From positions 1 to 13,479 of the forward strand of contig JBOHPP010000048.1 in NCBI GenBank assembly GCA_050731755.1: a stretch of 13,479 bases of DNA, in the 5' to 3' direction. The notes below the pieces were generated by a model. The model did no database searches. It was not told where the DNA came from and saw only the letters and a list, made by a program, of their open reading frames with translations. The translations under genes were made by a program, and so were the position numbers. The stretch is from JBOHPP01 sp050731755 (GTDB lineage Bacteria; Methylomirabilota; Methylomirabilia; Rokubacteriales; CSP1-6). The first letter of the stretch is position 1; each line of letters opens with the position of its first letter. This document shows positions 7,312 through 13,479 of this stretch, piece by piece.

Positions 7312-8340
7312 TCAACGTTTAAGCGCAACCGGGCCGAACCCGAAGTCAACGGCGATTTGCGAGATCAGCCGCCGTTTGCCGGTGAGCGCCTCGTCAGGAC
7401 CGGTACCGAGTGTTGCAGTCATCGAGAGGCCAGTAGTAACCCGGTACTCGAAGGTGCTGCTCAGGCGGTAGCCTCCCTTCGCGCCGGTGCCGGATGTGCT
7501 GACGAATCGCTGAACGTACTCCGCCGAGAGTGCGAGCATACGGCTTTGGAGAACAAGGCGGCCGCCCACGTCGAATAAGCTCAACGCTGTGACGGCTCGC
7601 TCATCTCTTATGAACCGGCCGACAGCGAGGAGGTCGATGTTACTCGGCAGGAGGTACGCCGAAGTAAGCCAGAGGCCGATGCGCTCCAGCTTGCCGCTCC
7701 GGGCGTTGTTCTCCGGGAAGGCCATGACCCCAGCCGCGGCGACTTCGATGCGCCAGCCGAGCCGGTGGTGGCGGTTCAGTTCCTGGATCTGAAGGCTGAT
7801 CGTTCGTCTCTCACTTTCCAGGCGTCGTAGCAACGCGCTGTCTTCCGTCCCCACGATGCTATCCAGAATTGCCTGCAGCGAAGCGCGTCGTCGCGCGACC
7901 GCAGGGTGAGGCCTCCCTCGTGCGACGAACGCGCGGGTTCCGAATCCCACCGCCGTGCCGCTGTCCGTGCCCACGCCGAGCCCGGTCAGGTCCGCAGTCG
8001 CGAGCGAGACGGACCACGTCTGTCGCAGGCTCTGCCAGAACCCGGGGTTCTGGTATTGGTCGAAGGTGAGCCGGGGGTGACTGACCAGCCAATACGGCGC
8101 CACCTCCAGGGCGTAGTGTCGGGGGAAGAGGGTGCCGGTCCCCGTCGCGGAGATGAGCGAGACAGCCACCGCGCGCGGCGTCGTGGGACGTTCCACCGCC
8201 GTCGGAGCGACGCCGAGCAGAGCGAAGGCCGGGGAAGCCGGCGCCCGCAGGTTGGTCAGGCTGTCCATGGTCGTGTCCGCTCGCTGCCCGGCAGCCACCG
8301 CCGGAACGAGCGCCGCCAGCAACGACAGCATTGGGCGCAT
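7312..8340 (-). CDS. Exported beta-rich protein, possible outer-membrane beta-barrel
   Basis: The protein has 342 aa. The start is the ATG whose complement is at 8338-8340: on the minus strand AAGGAGG lies 7 bases upstream, and the protein then begins with a clean signal peptide (MRPMLSLLAALVPAVAAGQ). A longer reading from 8385 lacks these features. The mature protein has alternating hydrophobic/polar strands with aromatic edges (HYALEVAPYWLV, IGLWLTSAYLL, GYRLSSTFEYRV, QIAVDFGFG), as in barrels with 8-12 strands. In the middle (about 148-192) sits an Arg/Glu-rich helical, probably coiled-coil, stretch (ILDSIV, LLRRLESERRTISLQIQEL). The C-terminus is not the usual Phe, so the barrel assignment is tentative. 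It is the last gene of the minus-strand operon, 19 bases after the small beta-rich gene. I do not recognise a family. Confidence 0.8.
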   Translation of the reverse strand: MRPMLSLLAALVPAVAAGQRADTTMDSLTNLRAPASPAFALLGVAPTAVERPTTPRAVAVSLISATGTGTLFPRHYALEVAPYWLVSHPRLTFDQYQNPGFWQSLRQTWSVSLATADLTGLGVGTDSGTAVGFGTRAFVARGRPHPAVARRRASLQAILDSIVGTEDSALLRRLESERRTISLQIQELNRHHRLGWRIEVAAAGVMAFPENNARSGKLERIGLWLTSAYLLPSNIDLLAVGRFIRDERAVTALSLFDVGGRLVLQSRMLALSAEYVQRFVSTSGTGAKGGYRLSSTFEYRVTTGLSMTATLGTGPDEALTGKRRLISQIAVDFGFGPVALKR

Positions 8341-8359
8341 CGCATGCCCTCCTTTCCGC

Positions 8360-8707
8360 TCAGGCCTCGAGTGCGATGGTAGCACGGTAGATGATCGAAT
8401 CCCCTTCGTCTGTTACGGTAGCATTGAGCTCGTAGTCGGCCGGCGCCGCCCCGCCTCGCAGCGAATAGGTGATGCTGGTGTGGTTGGTTTGATCGTTCAC
8501 GTCCGTCACGACGGACTTCACGCTGAGGGCCTTGCCGGCGAGCTTCGAGCCTTTGCCGAGCGGGAGGTTCTTGATCGCGTCCCCTTGGCCGAGCACTTTG
8601 CCGCCAAGCGAAACTCGGGAGCTGCCGAGTTGCCCGTCGCCGATCACGATCGAGAGCGTGATGTCCCCGCTGTCAACGTGGTAGGTCGTGTCAAGATTCA
8701 CCGCCAT
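8360..8707 (-). CDS. Small beta-rich protein of unknown function
   Basis: The protein has 115 aa. The minus-strand start at 8707 has GGAGGG four bases upstream. The sequence has regular strands (ITLSIVIGDG, SRVSLGGKVLG, ALSVKSVVTDV, TSITYSLRGG, YELNATVTDEGDSIIYRATIAL) and no signal peptide, cysteines or membrane segment. It looks like an immunoglobulin-like or beta-sandwich fold. It sits between a CHAP hydrolase gene (54-base gap upstream) and the exported beta-rich protein (19-base gap downstream), so it is probably in the same transcript. No family recognised; a structural or binding subunit is possible but unproven. Confidence 0.8.
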   Translation of the reverse strand: MAVNLDTTYHVDSGDITLSIVIGDGQLGSSRVSLGGKVLGQGDAIKNLPLGKGSKLAGKALSVKSVVTDVNDQTNHTSITYSLRGGAAPADYELNATVTDEGDSIIYRATIALEA

Positions 8708-8725
8708 GCTTCCCTCCTGGAGTCC

Positions 8726-8741
8726 CCGGGCACGTGTCCGG
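8726..8741. promoter_or_regulatory. 16-bp dyad in the CHAP / beta-rich intercistronic gap
   Basis: CCGGGCACGTGTCCGG has eight mirrored positions with one mismatch (8730/8737) around a CACGTG core. It lies in the 54-base gap upstream of the 8707 start. It could be an operator or an mRNA hairpin separating the genes. Only the symmetry is visible. Confidence 0.25.
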
Positions 8742-8761
8742 CTGAAGGTGGTGAGATGCTT

Positions 8762-9274
8762 TTAGGAGATTGGCGCCGGGTGCACATAGCCCAGCACCCG
8801 GTCACTCGCCACGAGCTTCAGGTCGACTGCCACGCCCTCGCGCGAGTAGCCCATGAGCGCGGTGTTCCCCTCGACGGAGAGCAGCAGCGGGTTCGTGCGA
8901 ACGACTACGCCGATATGTGATGCATCGGTGAACGTGCCGTATACCACGGCGGCCCCAATGACTGGCTCAGTAGCCCAGCGGGATGTCTCTTGTGCCCATT
9001 GCATCCAGGTGTCGCAGGAGGCGGCCGACCGCGGCGGCGTTTCCGCGCCGGCTTCCCGCCACCAGGCTGCGACTGCCGCCGCGCACCAGGGTTCCCCAAC
9101 CGGAGAGCCGACCGCCCTGAGGTACTCGTCGATCCGGCCCGAGCGGTTCGACCCCGGGGGGATCTCACAAATCCCGACGTCGAGGAGCGCGCGCTTGGCG
9201 ATGGCGAGATTCGGCAGTGGTAGACTCGCCGGCGCCCAGGCACACAGTGAGCGGGGTTTGGTTGGAGCGGTCAT
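8762..9274 (-). CDS. CHAP-type (NlpC/P60-superfamily) cysteine amidase/peptidase
   Basis: The protein has 170 aa, about the size of a bare CHAP domain. Motifs: AIAKRALLDVGICEIPPGSN (25-44), typical of the helix and loop before the active site; RIDEYLRAVG (47-56); GEPWCAAAVAAWW (60-72) with nucleophile Cys64; IGAAVVYG (106-113); SHIGVVV (119-125) with His120; and LSVEGNT (132-138), giving Glu135 or Asn137 as the third residue. The expected reaction is hydrolysis of peptidoglycan peptide or amide bonds. No signal peptide is seen, so export would need another route, as with phage endolysins or secretion-system hydrolases. The start at 9274 lies 2 bases after the stop of the upstream membrane-protein gene (TGAGGATG on the minus strand), so translation is probably coupled. 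The hydrophobic-helix-rich neighbour and this enzyme form a membrane-protein/lysin pair in tandem. Confidence 0.85.
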   Translation of the reverse strand: MTAPTKPRSLCAWAPASLPLPNLAIAKRALLDVGICEIPPGSNRSGRIDEYLRAVGSPVGEPWCAAAVAAWWREAGAETPPRSAASCDTWMQWAQETSRWATEPVIGAAVVYGTFTDASHIGVVVRTNPLLLSVEGNTALMGYSREGVAVDLKLVASDRVLGYVHPAPIS

Positions 9275-9276
9275 CC

Positions 9277-10050
9277 TCAGGCGCTCGGGTCGTAGCGGTG
9301 AACTGGAGGCGAAGTCACGCCCATGGCTCCGTGCGTGCGCTCGCTCTGGGCCTCGTCACCTGTCGTCAGAGGCGCAGCGCGTCGTTCGTTCTCCTGGGAC
9401 TGGAACAGCGCCGTGGCCACGTCTCTCATGTTGTCCGTCGCCTCTTTTACGAACATCCCCATGAGTCCGGCGATGCCAGCGACGCCGTAGGGACTCACGT
9501 TGGAGACACTGGCGCCCGGGCTGAGCAGTCCACCTCGAAGCAGGAAATACGCGATGAGTGCGAGCACCATGCCGACCGGCGGCCGCACCAGGTACCAGAT
9601 GGCCCACCACCGGTCCAGCCGTCGGTTCCCCAGGTAGCTCGCGAAGGACATGGCCGAGGAGACGAATGCCCCGAGCGCTCCCGCGAGGAGGGCCACCAGC
9701 AGGAGACGAAGCTCTTCACGTCCTCCGAAGTCCAGCCGCACTTTTCCCCAAAAGAGCGCGACCGGGTTGCCATCGTCTTTTGCCATGCGTATCATAGCGG
9801 CTGCTGCCGCCGTCGAGCGAGCGGATGTATCGCGCGAGGGCCTTGTGCTGTCTACGCTGGTGGCGCCGAGTGATACTGCTGCTGGCGGCCAGATCTTGAT
9901 CAGGGTGTAGGTCGAAGAGATTGAAAGCACCAGGAGATACAGGGTCACAAGACCGATCCCGGCCCGGCTCATTGGCTCGATCGCATGTTTGAGCGAGCCT
10001 TCGCTGACCGCAGCCCCGGAATCCCGAGTCCCGCCCTTCTCCTCCCTCAT
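9277..10050 (-). CDS. Four-helix membrane protein, widespread hypothetical family
   Basis: The protein has 257 aa from ATG 10050 (minus strand), preferred over GTG 10056 because GAGGGG lies 5 bases upstream of the ATG. Helix 1 is at about 31-53, followed by a 55-residue polar, Ala/Ser-rich linker. Helices 2-4 are packed at about 113-140, 150-172 and 186-201, with a C-terminal amphipathic helix (VKEATDNMRDVATALF) and a polar tail. The segments SFASYLGNRRLD, WYLVRPPVGMVLALIAYFLLRGG and GIAGLMGMFVKEATD look like conserved motifs of a membrane family I have seen only as hypothetical proteins. This is recollection, not a search result. It is the first gene of the minus-strand operon and is immediately followed by the CHAP hydrolase. 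A holin-like or channel role is possible from that pairing only. Confidence 0.8.
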   Translation of the reverse strand: MREEKGGTRDSGAAVSEGSLKHAIEPMSRAGIGLVTLYLLVLSISSTYTLIKIWPPAAVSLGATSVDSTRPSRDTSARSTAAAAAMIRMAKDDGNPVALFWGKVRLDFGGREELRLLLVALLAGALGAFVSSAMSFASYLGNRRLDRWWAIWYLVRPPVGMVLALIAYFLLRGGLLSPGASVSNVSPYGVAGIAGLMGMFVKEATDNMRDVATALFQSQENERRAAPLTTGDEAQSERTHGAMGVTSPPVHRYDPSA

Positions 10051-10112
10051 CAGCACCCCTCGACACTCTTGTCCTTGACGACGGTACCACCAGTGGGATA
10101 CCGATCGTCATC

Positions 10113-10141
10113 GTATCAGCGTCGGATCAAGTAGCAGTCAA
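10113..10141 (-). promoter_or_regulatory. Candidate sigma70-like promoter for the minus-strand operon
   Basis: On the minus strand, TTGACT (complement of 10136-10141) is separated by 17 bases from TGATAC (complement of 10113-10118). The position, about 60 bases upstream of ATG 10050, is right for the divergent gap. The -35 is good but the -10 is poor, so confidence is low. Confidence 0.25.
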
Positions 10142-10266
10142 TTGCTCGCCTCTGGCGGGCTCCGGGGTCGGGCAGAATTGGCGAGCTGCTGCAGCCTCGT
10201 CCAGCAGAGGTGGACTTGGCCCGGGCAAGCACGCTACGTATGTCCGTCGACTTTCGGGAGAGAAAA

Positions 10267-10665
10267 GTGGCGAGGAAGCGTGTGTTCCTCAGTTTCATTG
10301 TCGGGGATCGAAAACAGGTCGATGGACTCCGCCTTTTGGGGGCCAATCCTAACTACGACCTGGAATTCTACGACGAATCAGTGCGGGTTCCATTCGAGAG
10401 TTTGAACGCTGGGTATATCAAACAGAAGATTCGGGAGAAGATCGGGCGCACAACCGTCACCGTGTGTCTCATCAGTGAGGGCACGCACGAGAGCACATGG
10501 GTCGACTGGGAATTGGAAGGGAGTGCGGAAAAGGACAATACGATAATCGCGATGGCGCTAAAAGGAGTAGAAAGGGCCATTCTGCCAAGGCTCATCCGCG
10601 ATAAGCAACTTCCCTTCCATGCCTGGGATCCTCAGCACCTCGCCCGCCTTATCACGGAGTCGTAA
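10267..10665 (+). CDS. ThsB-like TIR-domain protein (DUF1863 / PF08937 type), intact copy
   Basis: The protein has 132 aa from GTG 10267, chosen because GGGAG (10256-10260) is 6 bases upstream. ATG 10240 would add nine residues and has no visible ribosome binding site. The fold markers of ThsB-like TIR domains occur in order: RVFLSF (5-10), DRKQVDGLRLL (14-24), LEFYDESV (32-39), YIKQKIREKI (50-59), VTVCLISEGTHES (64-76), and WVDWELE (78-84) with a Glu (82) at the likely catalytic position, then IIAMALKG. In Thoeris systems ThsB senses phage and makes a cyclic ADP-ribose signal that activates ThsA; that role here is inference. Local GC is low (31 of 60 at 10321-10380 and 30 of 60 at 10561-10620, against 46 of 60 at 5401-5460), with AT-ending codons unlike its neighbours, pointing to transfer. 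The stop codon abuts the GTG of the next gene. Confidence 0.85.
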   Translation: MARKRVFLSFIVGDRKQVDGLRLLGANPNYDLEFYDESVRVPFESLNAGYIKQKIREKIGRTTVTVCLISEGTHESTWVDWELEGSAEKDNTIIAMALKGVERAILPRLIRDKQLPFHAWDPQHLARLITES

Positions 10666-11252
10666 GTGCCCCAGTTTCGGCGAGCGCGCGGAGACACTAC
10701 GATTGGCACCATCGAGCGCCGGTATCGAATCAAACTGAACGCTCGGTCAGACGCCCTGCTCGGAAACCTGCTCCAGGATCGTGGGTTTGACTCCCTTTCG
10801 CAGTTGTTAGATGCATACCGTCAGAGATTGACGTACCATCCACAACGTCGAAAAATCTTCATCAGTTTTCACGTCGAGGACCGGAAGCAGGTTGATGGCT
10901 TTCGGTTGATGGGGAAGAATCCGCGCCTCGAACTCGACTTCTACGACCGTAGTGTTCGCACGCCAGTCGCCAGTGAGCGAAGCGGATACATCAGGCAAGC
11001 AATTCGACGCAAGATCGCAGCGGTCTCAGTCGTAGTGTGCCTCATCGGTAATGGGACACGGCGTGGAGGGATTGGGTGGATTGGGAGCTTGAGACTGGTC
11101 TCGAGCGCGGGAAGGGAATTTGTGGCATTCGTCTCAAAGGGTCGGTCGGCCGAACTCCCGCGCTCTTGACGGAGATCGGGGCCCCCGTGGCGCACTGGGA
11201 CATGGACGAAATTGTGGCCGCGATAGAATGTGCGGCAGCGCGAAGAAGCTAG
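10666..11252 (+). pseudogene. ThsB-like TIR gene with N-terminal helical domain, broken by a frameshift
   Basis: GTG 10666 follows the previous stop directly, with GGAG (10656-10659) 6 bases upstream. Residues about 12-54 form a small helical N-terminal domain (IERRYRIKLNARSDALL, QLLDAYRQRL). The TIR core follows: KIFISFHVED (63-72), KQVDGFRLMGKNP (74-86), LDFYDRSVRTP, YIRQAIRRKI, VVVCLIGNGT (122-131). After this, frame 1 gives unrelated residues to a TGA at 11167-11169. The expected continuation appears in the -1 frame from 11070: DWVDWELETGLERGKG, then IRLKGS, PVAHWD and a stop at 11250-11252. These residues match the intact neighbour (WVDWELE, ALKG, FHAWD). The catalytic Glu and the last third of the domain are therefore lost unless a -1 shift occurs in or near GGAGGG (11065-11070). 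The cause may be a one-base deletion, a sequencing error in the G-run, or recoding. The intact protein would have about 195 aa. Confidence 0.85.
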
Positions 11253-11638
11253 CTGGGTGGCTGACAGAGAAAGCAGCGAGATCGAGCGATGCCCGTCGTC
11301 GAGGAACCCGCTCACCAACCATTAGGGGCCGACCGCCAACGACGCTAAGGCTGATACTCGTGAACTCCGCTATGTACTGCCGACACCTGAGTCAAGTACC
11401 CGCATCGTATAGTCTTAGTCCTGATGCGGACGAGGAACACAGGACAATGCGCTAGGGAGCACTCGTTCAGCTATTCTCCCCGATGACAGAACTGGGCCAA
11501 AATCACCTTGGCGCGTCACAGTTCAGTGCTTGACTTGTAATTGATCACCACCACGAACACTTTCTGCCTGGTAGACGTGTGCGGAAATACTCACTGGGCT
11601 ACCGTGAGGTCATTCTGGGAGAGCCTAAGCGCGGTGCG
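11253..11638. other. Non-coding gap between the ThsB-like pair and the TIR-TPR gene
   Basis: This stretch of about 385 bases has no ORF with a ribosome binding site and a plausible protein. It contains two adjacent short inverted repeats, GTACT/AGTAC (11374-11378 with 11395-11399) and CCGCATC/GATGCGG (11400-11406 with 11423-11429), each with a 16-base loop and no T-tract. A TTGACT at 11530-11535 resembles a -35 element, but no convincing -10 follows. GC is intermediate (33 of 60 at 11401-11460). No tRNA, integrase scar or direct-repeat array was seen. Confidence 0.5.
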
Positions 11639-13479
11639 TTGGTAAGGCAAGGCGTTTTTATCAGCTATCGCAGGAAGGGTAGCGCAGCAGGGTTCGCCGT
11701 GCTGCTCCACAACCAGCTTCGCAGGGTCTTGGGGCGAGACCGAGTGTTTCTCGACGTCGGCGAGAACGAGATCCCGTTGGGCGAAAGCTGGCAAGCGCGG
11801 GTGCGCGAAGCAGTGGCCAAGTGTGACGTGCTGCTCGCCCTTATCGATGAGGAGTGGGCTTACAGGTTGAAGAATGAAGACGACCCTCTCCGTTTTGAGC
11901 TAGAGACGGCGCTTGCGGCGGAAAGGCGAATCGTCCCGGTTCTAGTCGCGGGCACCACAATGCCAACGGGCGACCAGTTCCCACCGAAGCTCGTAAACGT
12001 GCCCGTTCTGCAAGCCCACGAAATCCGTCCCTCGACACCCGAGGCCGACGCTCGCAGGCTTGTCCGCGCTTTGACGGGTAAAGACCCATGGGTCGGCTCC
12101 TCGCTGGATCGCTGGGATCTGGTCTCGGTCACCTTCGTCGTCGCTCTGGGCCTTCTGGTGTGGGGCTCTATGGGATGGGACGCACTTAATGTAGGTGAGC
12201 GCTGGTTGTGGGGCTCAGCACTGTCCCTGTTCGTTTTGCTCACCGTCGGAGCCCGCAGAGTCGTTTCGGGTTTCTGGGGGCACGGCTACCGCGTTGACTG
12301 GCGCCGACTGCGGATCGTGCTGACCTTGGCGATCCCACTCGCCGGAATGTGGACGTACGAAGCCAGCCTCGTGTACCGCACTCCCGTGTTCCAGCAAGGC
12401 GGGATTCTGGTCGCTCGGTTCCGGAATGACCCTGCCGACCGATACCAGAAGGAATTGGCGGAGTCGCTGCGGGTGGAAATCGCAGGGGTGCAGGTAGGCG
12501 CGGCGCGTGGGGTCGTCAAAGAACTCCCACGTCGCGTCACCACCGAGGCCTTGGCCAGACGCTTTGGGCAATCGGCCCGCGCTACTATCGTCCTGTGGGG
12601 GGGCGACGTCCGACGTGATCGCTCCCCAACGCTCAAGGTCACGTTCCTTGGTTTGGCACTCTTCGACGTACCGGATGTCCCAATCGAGGACAAGGTAGCC
12701 TTGACCGGCGACCTCCGAAACGTGAATGTGCCGAGTGATCTGCGGGTACTTCAGCGGGTCATCCCGCGCTTGCTCGAGGGGTACAGGAGCTACCACGCCG
12801 CCGCCGATTCCTTCGGCTACCGAGGGGCGGCCGAGTATTTCCATTCCGCTTTAAAGCATCTCGAGGGCAACCGCCATCAGAAGGACCGGTTGGATCCTCT
12901 GGACGCTGCGCTCGGCTCGCTTCACTTTTATTTGGCGAATTCCCTGTACGCCTTCGGGCAGCGAGACTCTGCCGAAGTAGAATATGAGGCAGCGATCAAC
13001 CACTCCCTCAACGAGAATAGGCGACTGCAGTATCTGGAGCCCCTAAACAATCTCGCCTCGCTGCTCCTCGAGGAAGGGAGGGCGGACAGCGCGATCAAGG
13101 TTCTTCGACAGGCCGATCTGGAGTGCCGTGAGCCGCCTACGGAAGTGACTTGTGCCTACGTCTGGTATAATCTCGGGAACATCCTGCTCGACTTCCATCA
13201 ATTCGAGCAAGCGTGCCCTAGTCTCGAGCAGGCGGCCAGGCGCGTAGAGCAAACCGGTTCCAGCGGACCCGTAGACTCCGTCCATCAGCGGTTCCTGGGA
13301 TTCGCCTATCAAGACCTAGCCTACTGCTTGGTGAAGCTTGCCGACAGCGCCGAGAGCGAAGCTCAAAAAGTTGACTTGCTTCGCCGAGCCGAGCAGGCGT
13401 GGCGCGCCGGACAGACGACCTTGAGTCGAGACTCCAGCGTGCAAGTGCCAGCCCGGTTCCAGCTAACGTTGGGCAGGAT
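11639..13479 (+). CDS. TIR - transmembrane - TPR repeat protein (partial, 3' end outside window)
   Basis: Frame 2 is open from after TGA 11531-11533 to the window end, giving about 613 residues from TTG 11639. The start is uncertain: TTG 11639 places MVRQ just before the TIR strand, while GTG 11579 is an alternative; neither has a good ribosome binding site. The TIR_2-type domain spans about residues 5-145: GVFISYRR, DRVFLDVGENEIPLGESW, CDVLLALIDEEW, FELETAL with Glu87 at the catalytic position, and RIVPVLVAG. Hydrophobic helices follow at about 160-179, 190-208 and 226-245. A possible extracytoplasmic alpha/beta domain comes next (GGILVARFRNDPADRYQKEL, then ATIVLWGGDV). From about 395 there are TPR-like helical hairpins (LHFYLANSLYAFGQRDSAEVEYEAAI, LNNLASLLLEEGRADSAIKVL, VWYNLGNILLDFHQFEQA). 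An odd number of helices would put the TPR region outside the cytoplasm, opposite the TIR domain, as in a transmembrane sensor with a TIR output. Function is inferred from architecture. Confidence 0.85.
   Translation, partial: MVRQGVFISYRRKGSAAGFAVLLHNQLRRVLGRDRVFLDVGENEIPLGESWQARVREAVAKCDVLLALIDEEWAYRLKNEDDPLRFELETALAAERRIVPVLVAGTTMPTGDQFPPKLVNVPVLQAHEIRPSTPEADARRLVRALTGKDPWVGSSLDRWDLVSVTFVVALGLLVWGSMGWDALNVGERWLWGSALSLFVLLTVGARRVVSGFWGHGYRVDWRRLRIVLTLAIPLAGMWTYEASLVYRTPVFQQGGILVARFRNDPADRYQKELAESLRVEIAGVQVGAARGVVKELPRRVTTEALARRFGQSARATIVLWGGDVRRDRSPTLKVTFLGLALFDVPDVPIEDKVALTGDLRNVNVPSDLRVLQRVIPRLLEGYRSYHAAADSFGYRGAAEYFHSALKHLEGNRHQKDRLDPLDAALGSLHFYLANSLYAFGQRDSAEVEYEAAINHSLNENRRLQYLEPLNNLASLLLEEGRADSAIKVLRQADLECREPPTEVTCAYVWYNLGNILLDFHQFEQACPSLEQAARRVEQTGSSGPVDSVHQRFLGFAYQDLAYCLVKLADSAESEAQKVDLLRRAEQAWRAGQTTLSRDSSVQVPARFQLTLGR

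Noticed and set aside
8132..8920. A 262-codon open frame on the plus strand
   Set aside because: It is antisense to three minus-strand genes that have strong ribosome binding sites, a signal peptide and CHAP catalytic motifs.
10075..10102. TTGACG with GATACC at 16-base spacing as a plus-strand promoter for the TIR pair
   Set aside because: The -10 match is only three of six, and it lies more than 100 bases upstream of the gene. It is not distinguishable from chance.
10186..10207. Inverted repeat CTGCTG/CAGCAG upstream of the ThsB-like gene
   Set aside because: A six-base stem with a ten-base loop made of a simple CTG-type sequence is common by chance, and no supporting element was seen.
10267..11252. 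A complete Thoeris system
   Set aside because: Only ThsB-like genes are present. No ThsA-type gene (SIR2, SLOG, Macro or other known effector) is visible, so naming it Thoeris would go beyond the sequence.
11120..11455. Open frame of 111 codons after the ThsB-like pair
   Set aside because: It starts inside the frameshifted TIR gene in the third frame. Its sequence is Arg/Ser-rich with no ribosome binding site, whereas the -1 frame there matches the TIR family.
12215..12844. A 209-codon open frame on the minus strand
   Set aside because: The plus frame through the same bases is continuous and encodes the TIR-TM-TPR protein with recognisable domains. The minus product has no ribosome binding site or family features.
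1..13479. CRISPR arrays, tRNA or rRNA genes, transposases, integrases
   Set aside because: No regularly spaced repeats, cloverleaf or rRNA-like sequence, or mobile-element protein motifs were found on either strand.

Overview
This is a high-GC bacterial chromosomal window. The best guess is a soil or sediment bacterium of the Gemmatimonadota type. That guess rests on the very GC-rich third codon positions, the lipoprotein and signal-peptide genes, and the several TIR-domain proteins, one of them TIR-membrane-TPR. No phylogenetic marker gene is present, so the phylum is inference.

Layout. (1) 1-195: the tail of a receiver-domain protein, cut by the window edge. (2) 379-1350: a TIR-domain protein with four C-terminal membrane helices. 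(3) 1447-7169: a compact plus-strand operon with a membrane-anchored GMC-family flavin oxidoreductase carrying a duplicated N-terminal membrane module, a 167-aa membrane protein, a lipoprotein with an extra membrane helix, and a membrane-embedded calcineurin-like phosphoesterase. The last two junctions are ATGA overlaps. A 17-bp dyad overlaps the ribosome binding site of the oxidoreductase. (4) 7312-10050: a minus-strand operon, transcribed in the order four-helix membrane protein, CHAP-type amidase/peptidase, small beta-rich protein, exported beta-rich protein. (5) 10267-11252: two adjacent ThsB-like (DUF1863/PF08937-type) TIR genes in DNA of visibly lower GC. The second is broken by a one-base frameshift, and its conserved C-terminus is readable in the -1 frame. 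(6) 11253-11638: non-coding. (7) 11639 to the end: a TIR-transmembrane-TPR protein that runs off the window.

How they may work together. Four TIR-domain genes of two different families lie in 13.5 kb, which suggests NAD+-linked signalling or immunity functions collecting at this locus. The ThsB-like pair resembles the sensor half of a Thoeris anti-phage system, but no ThsA (SIR2/SLOG or other gcADPR-responsive effector) is seen here. The partner would have to be outside the window, be one of the membrane proteins here, or not exist. The oxidoreductase operon looks like an envelope or lipid-related metabolic unit. Its substrate cannot be read from the sequence. The minus-strand operon has a cell-wall hydrolase next to membrane and beta-rich proteins, and its role is unknown.
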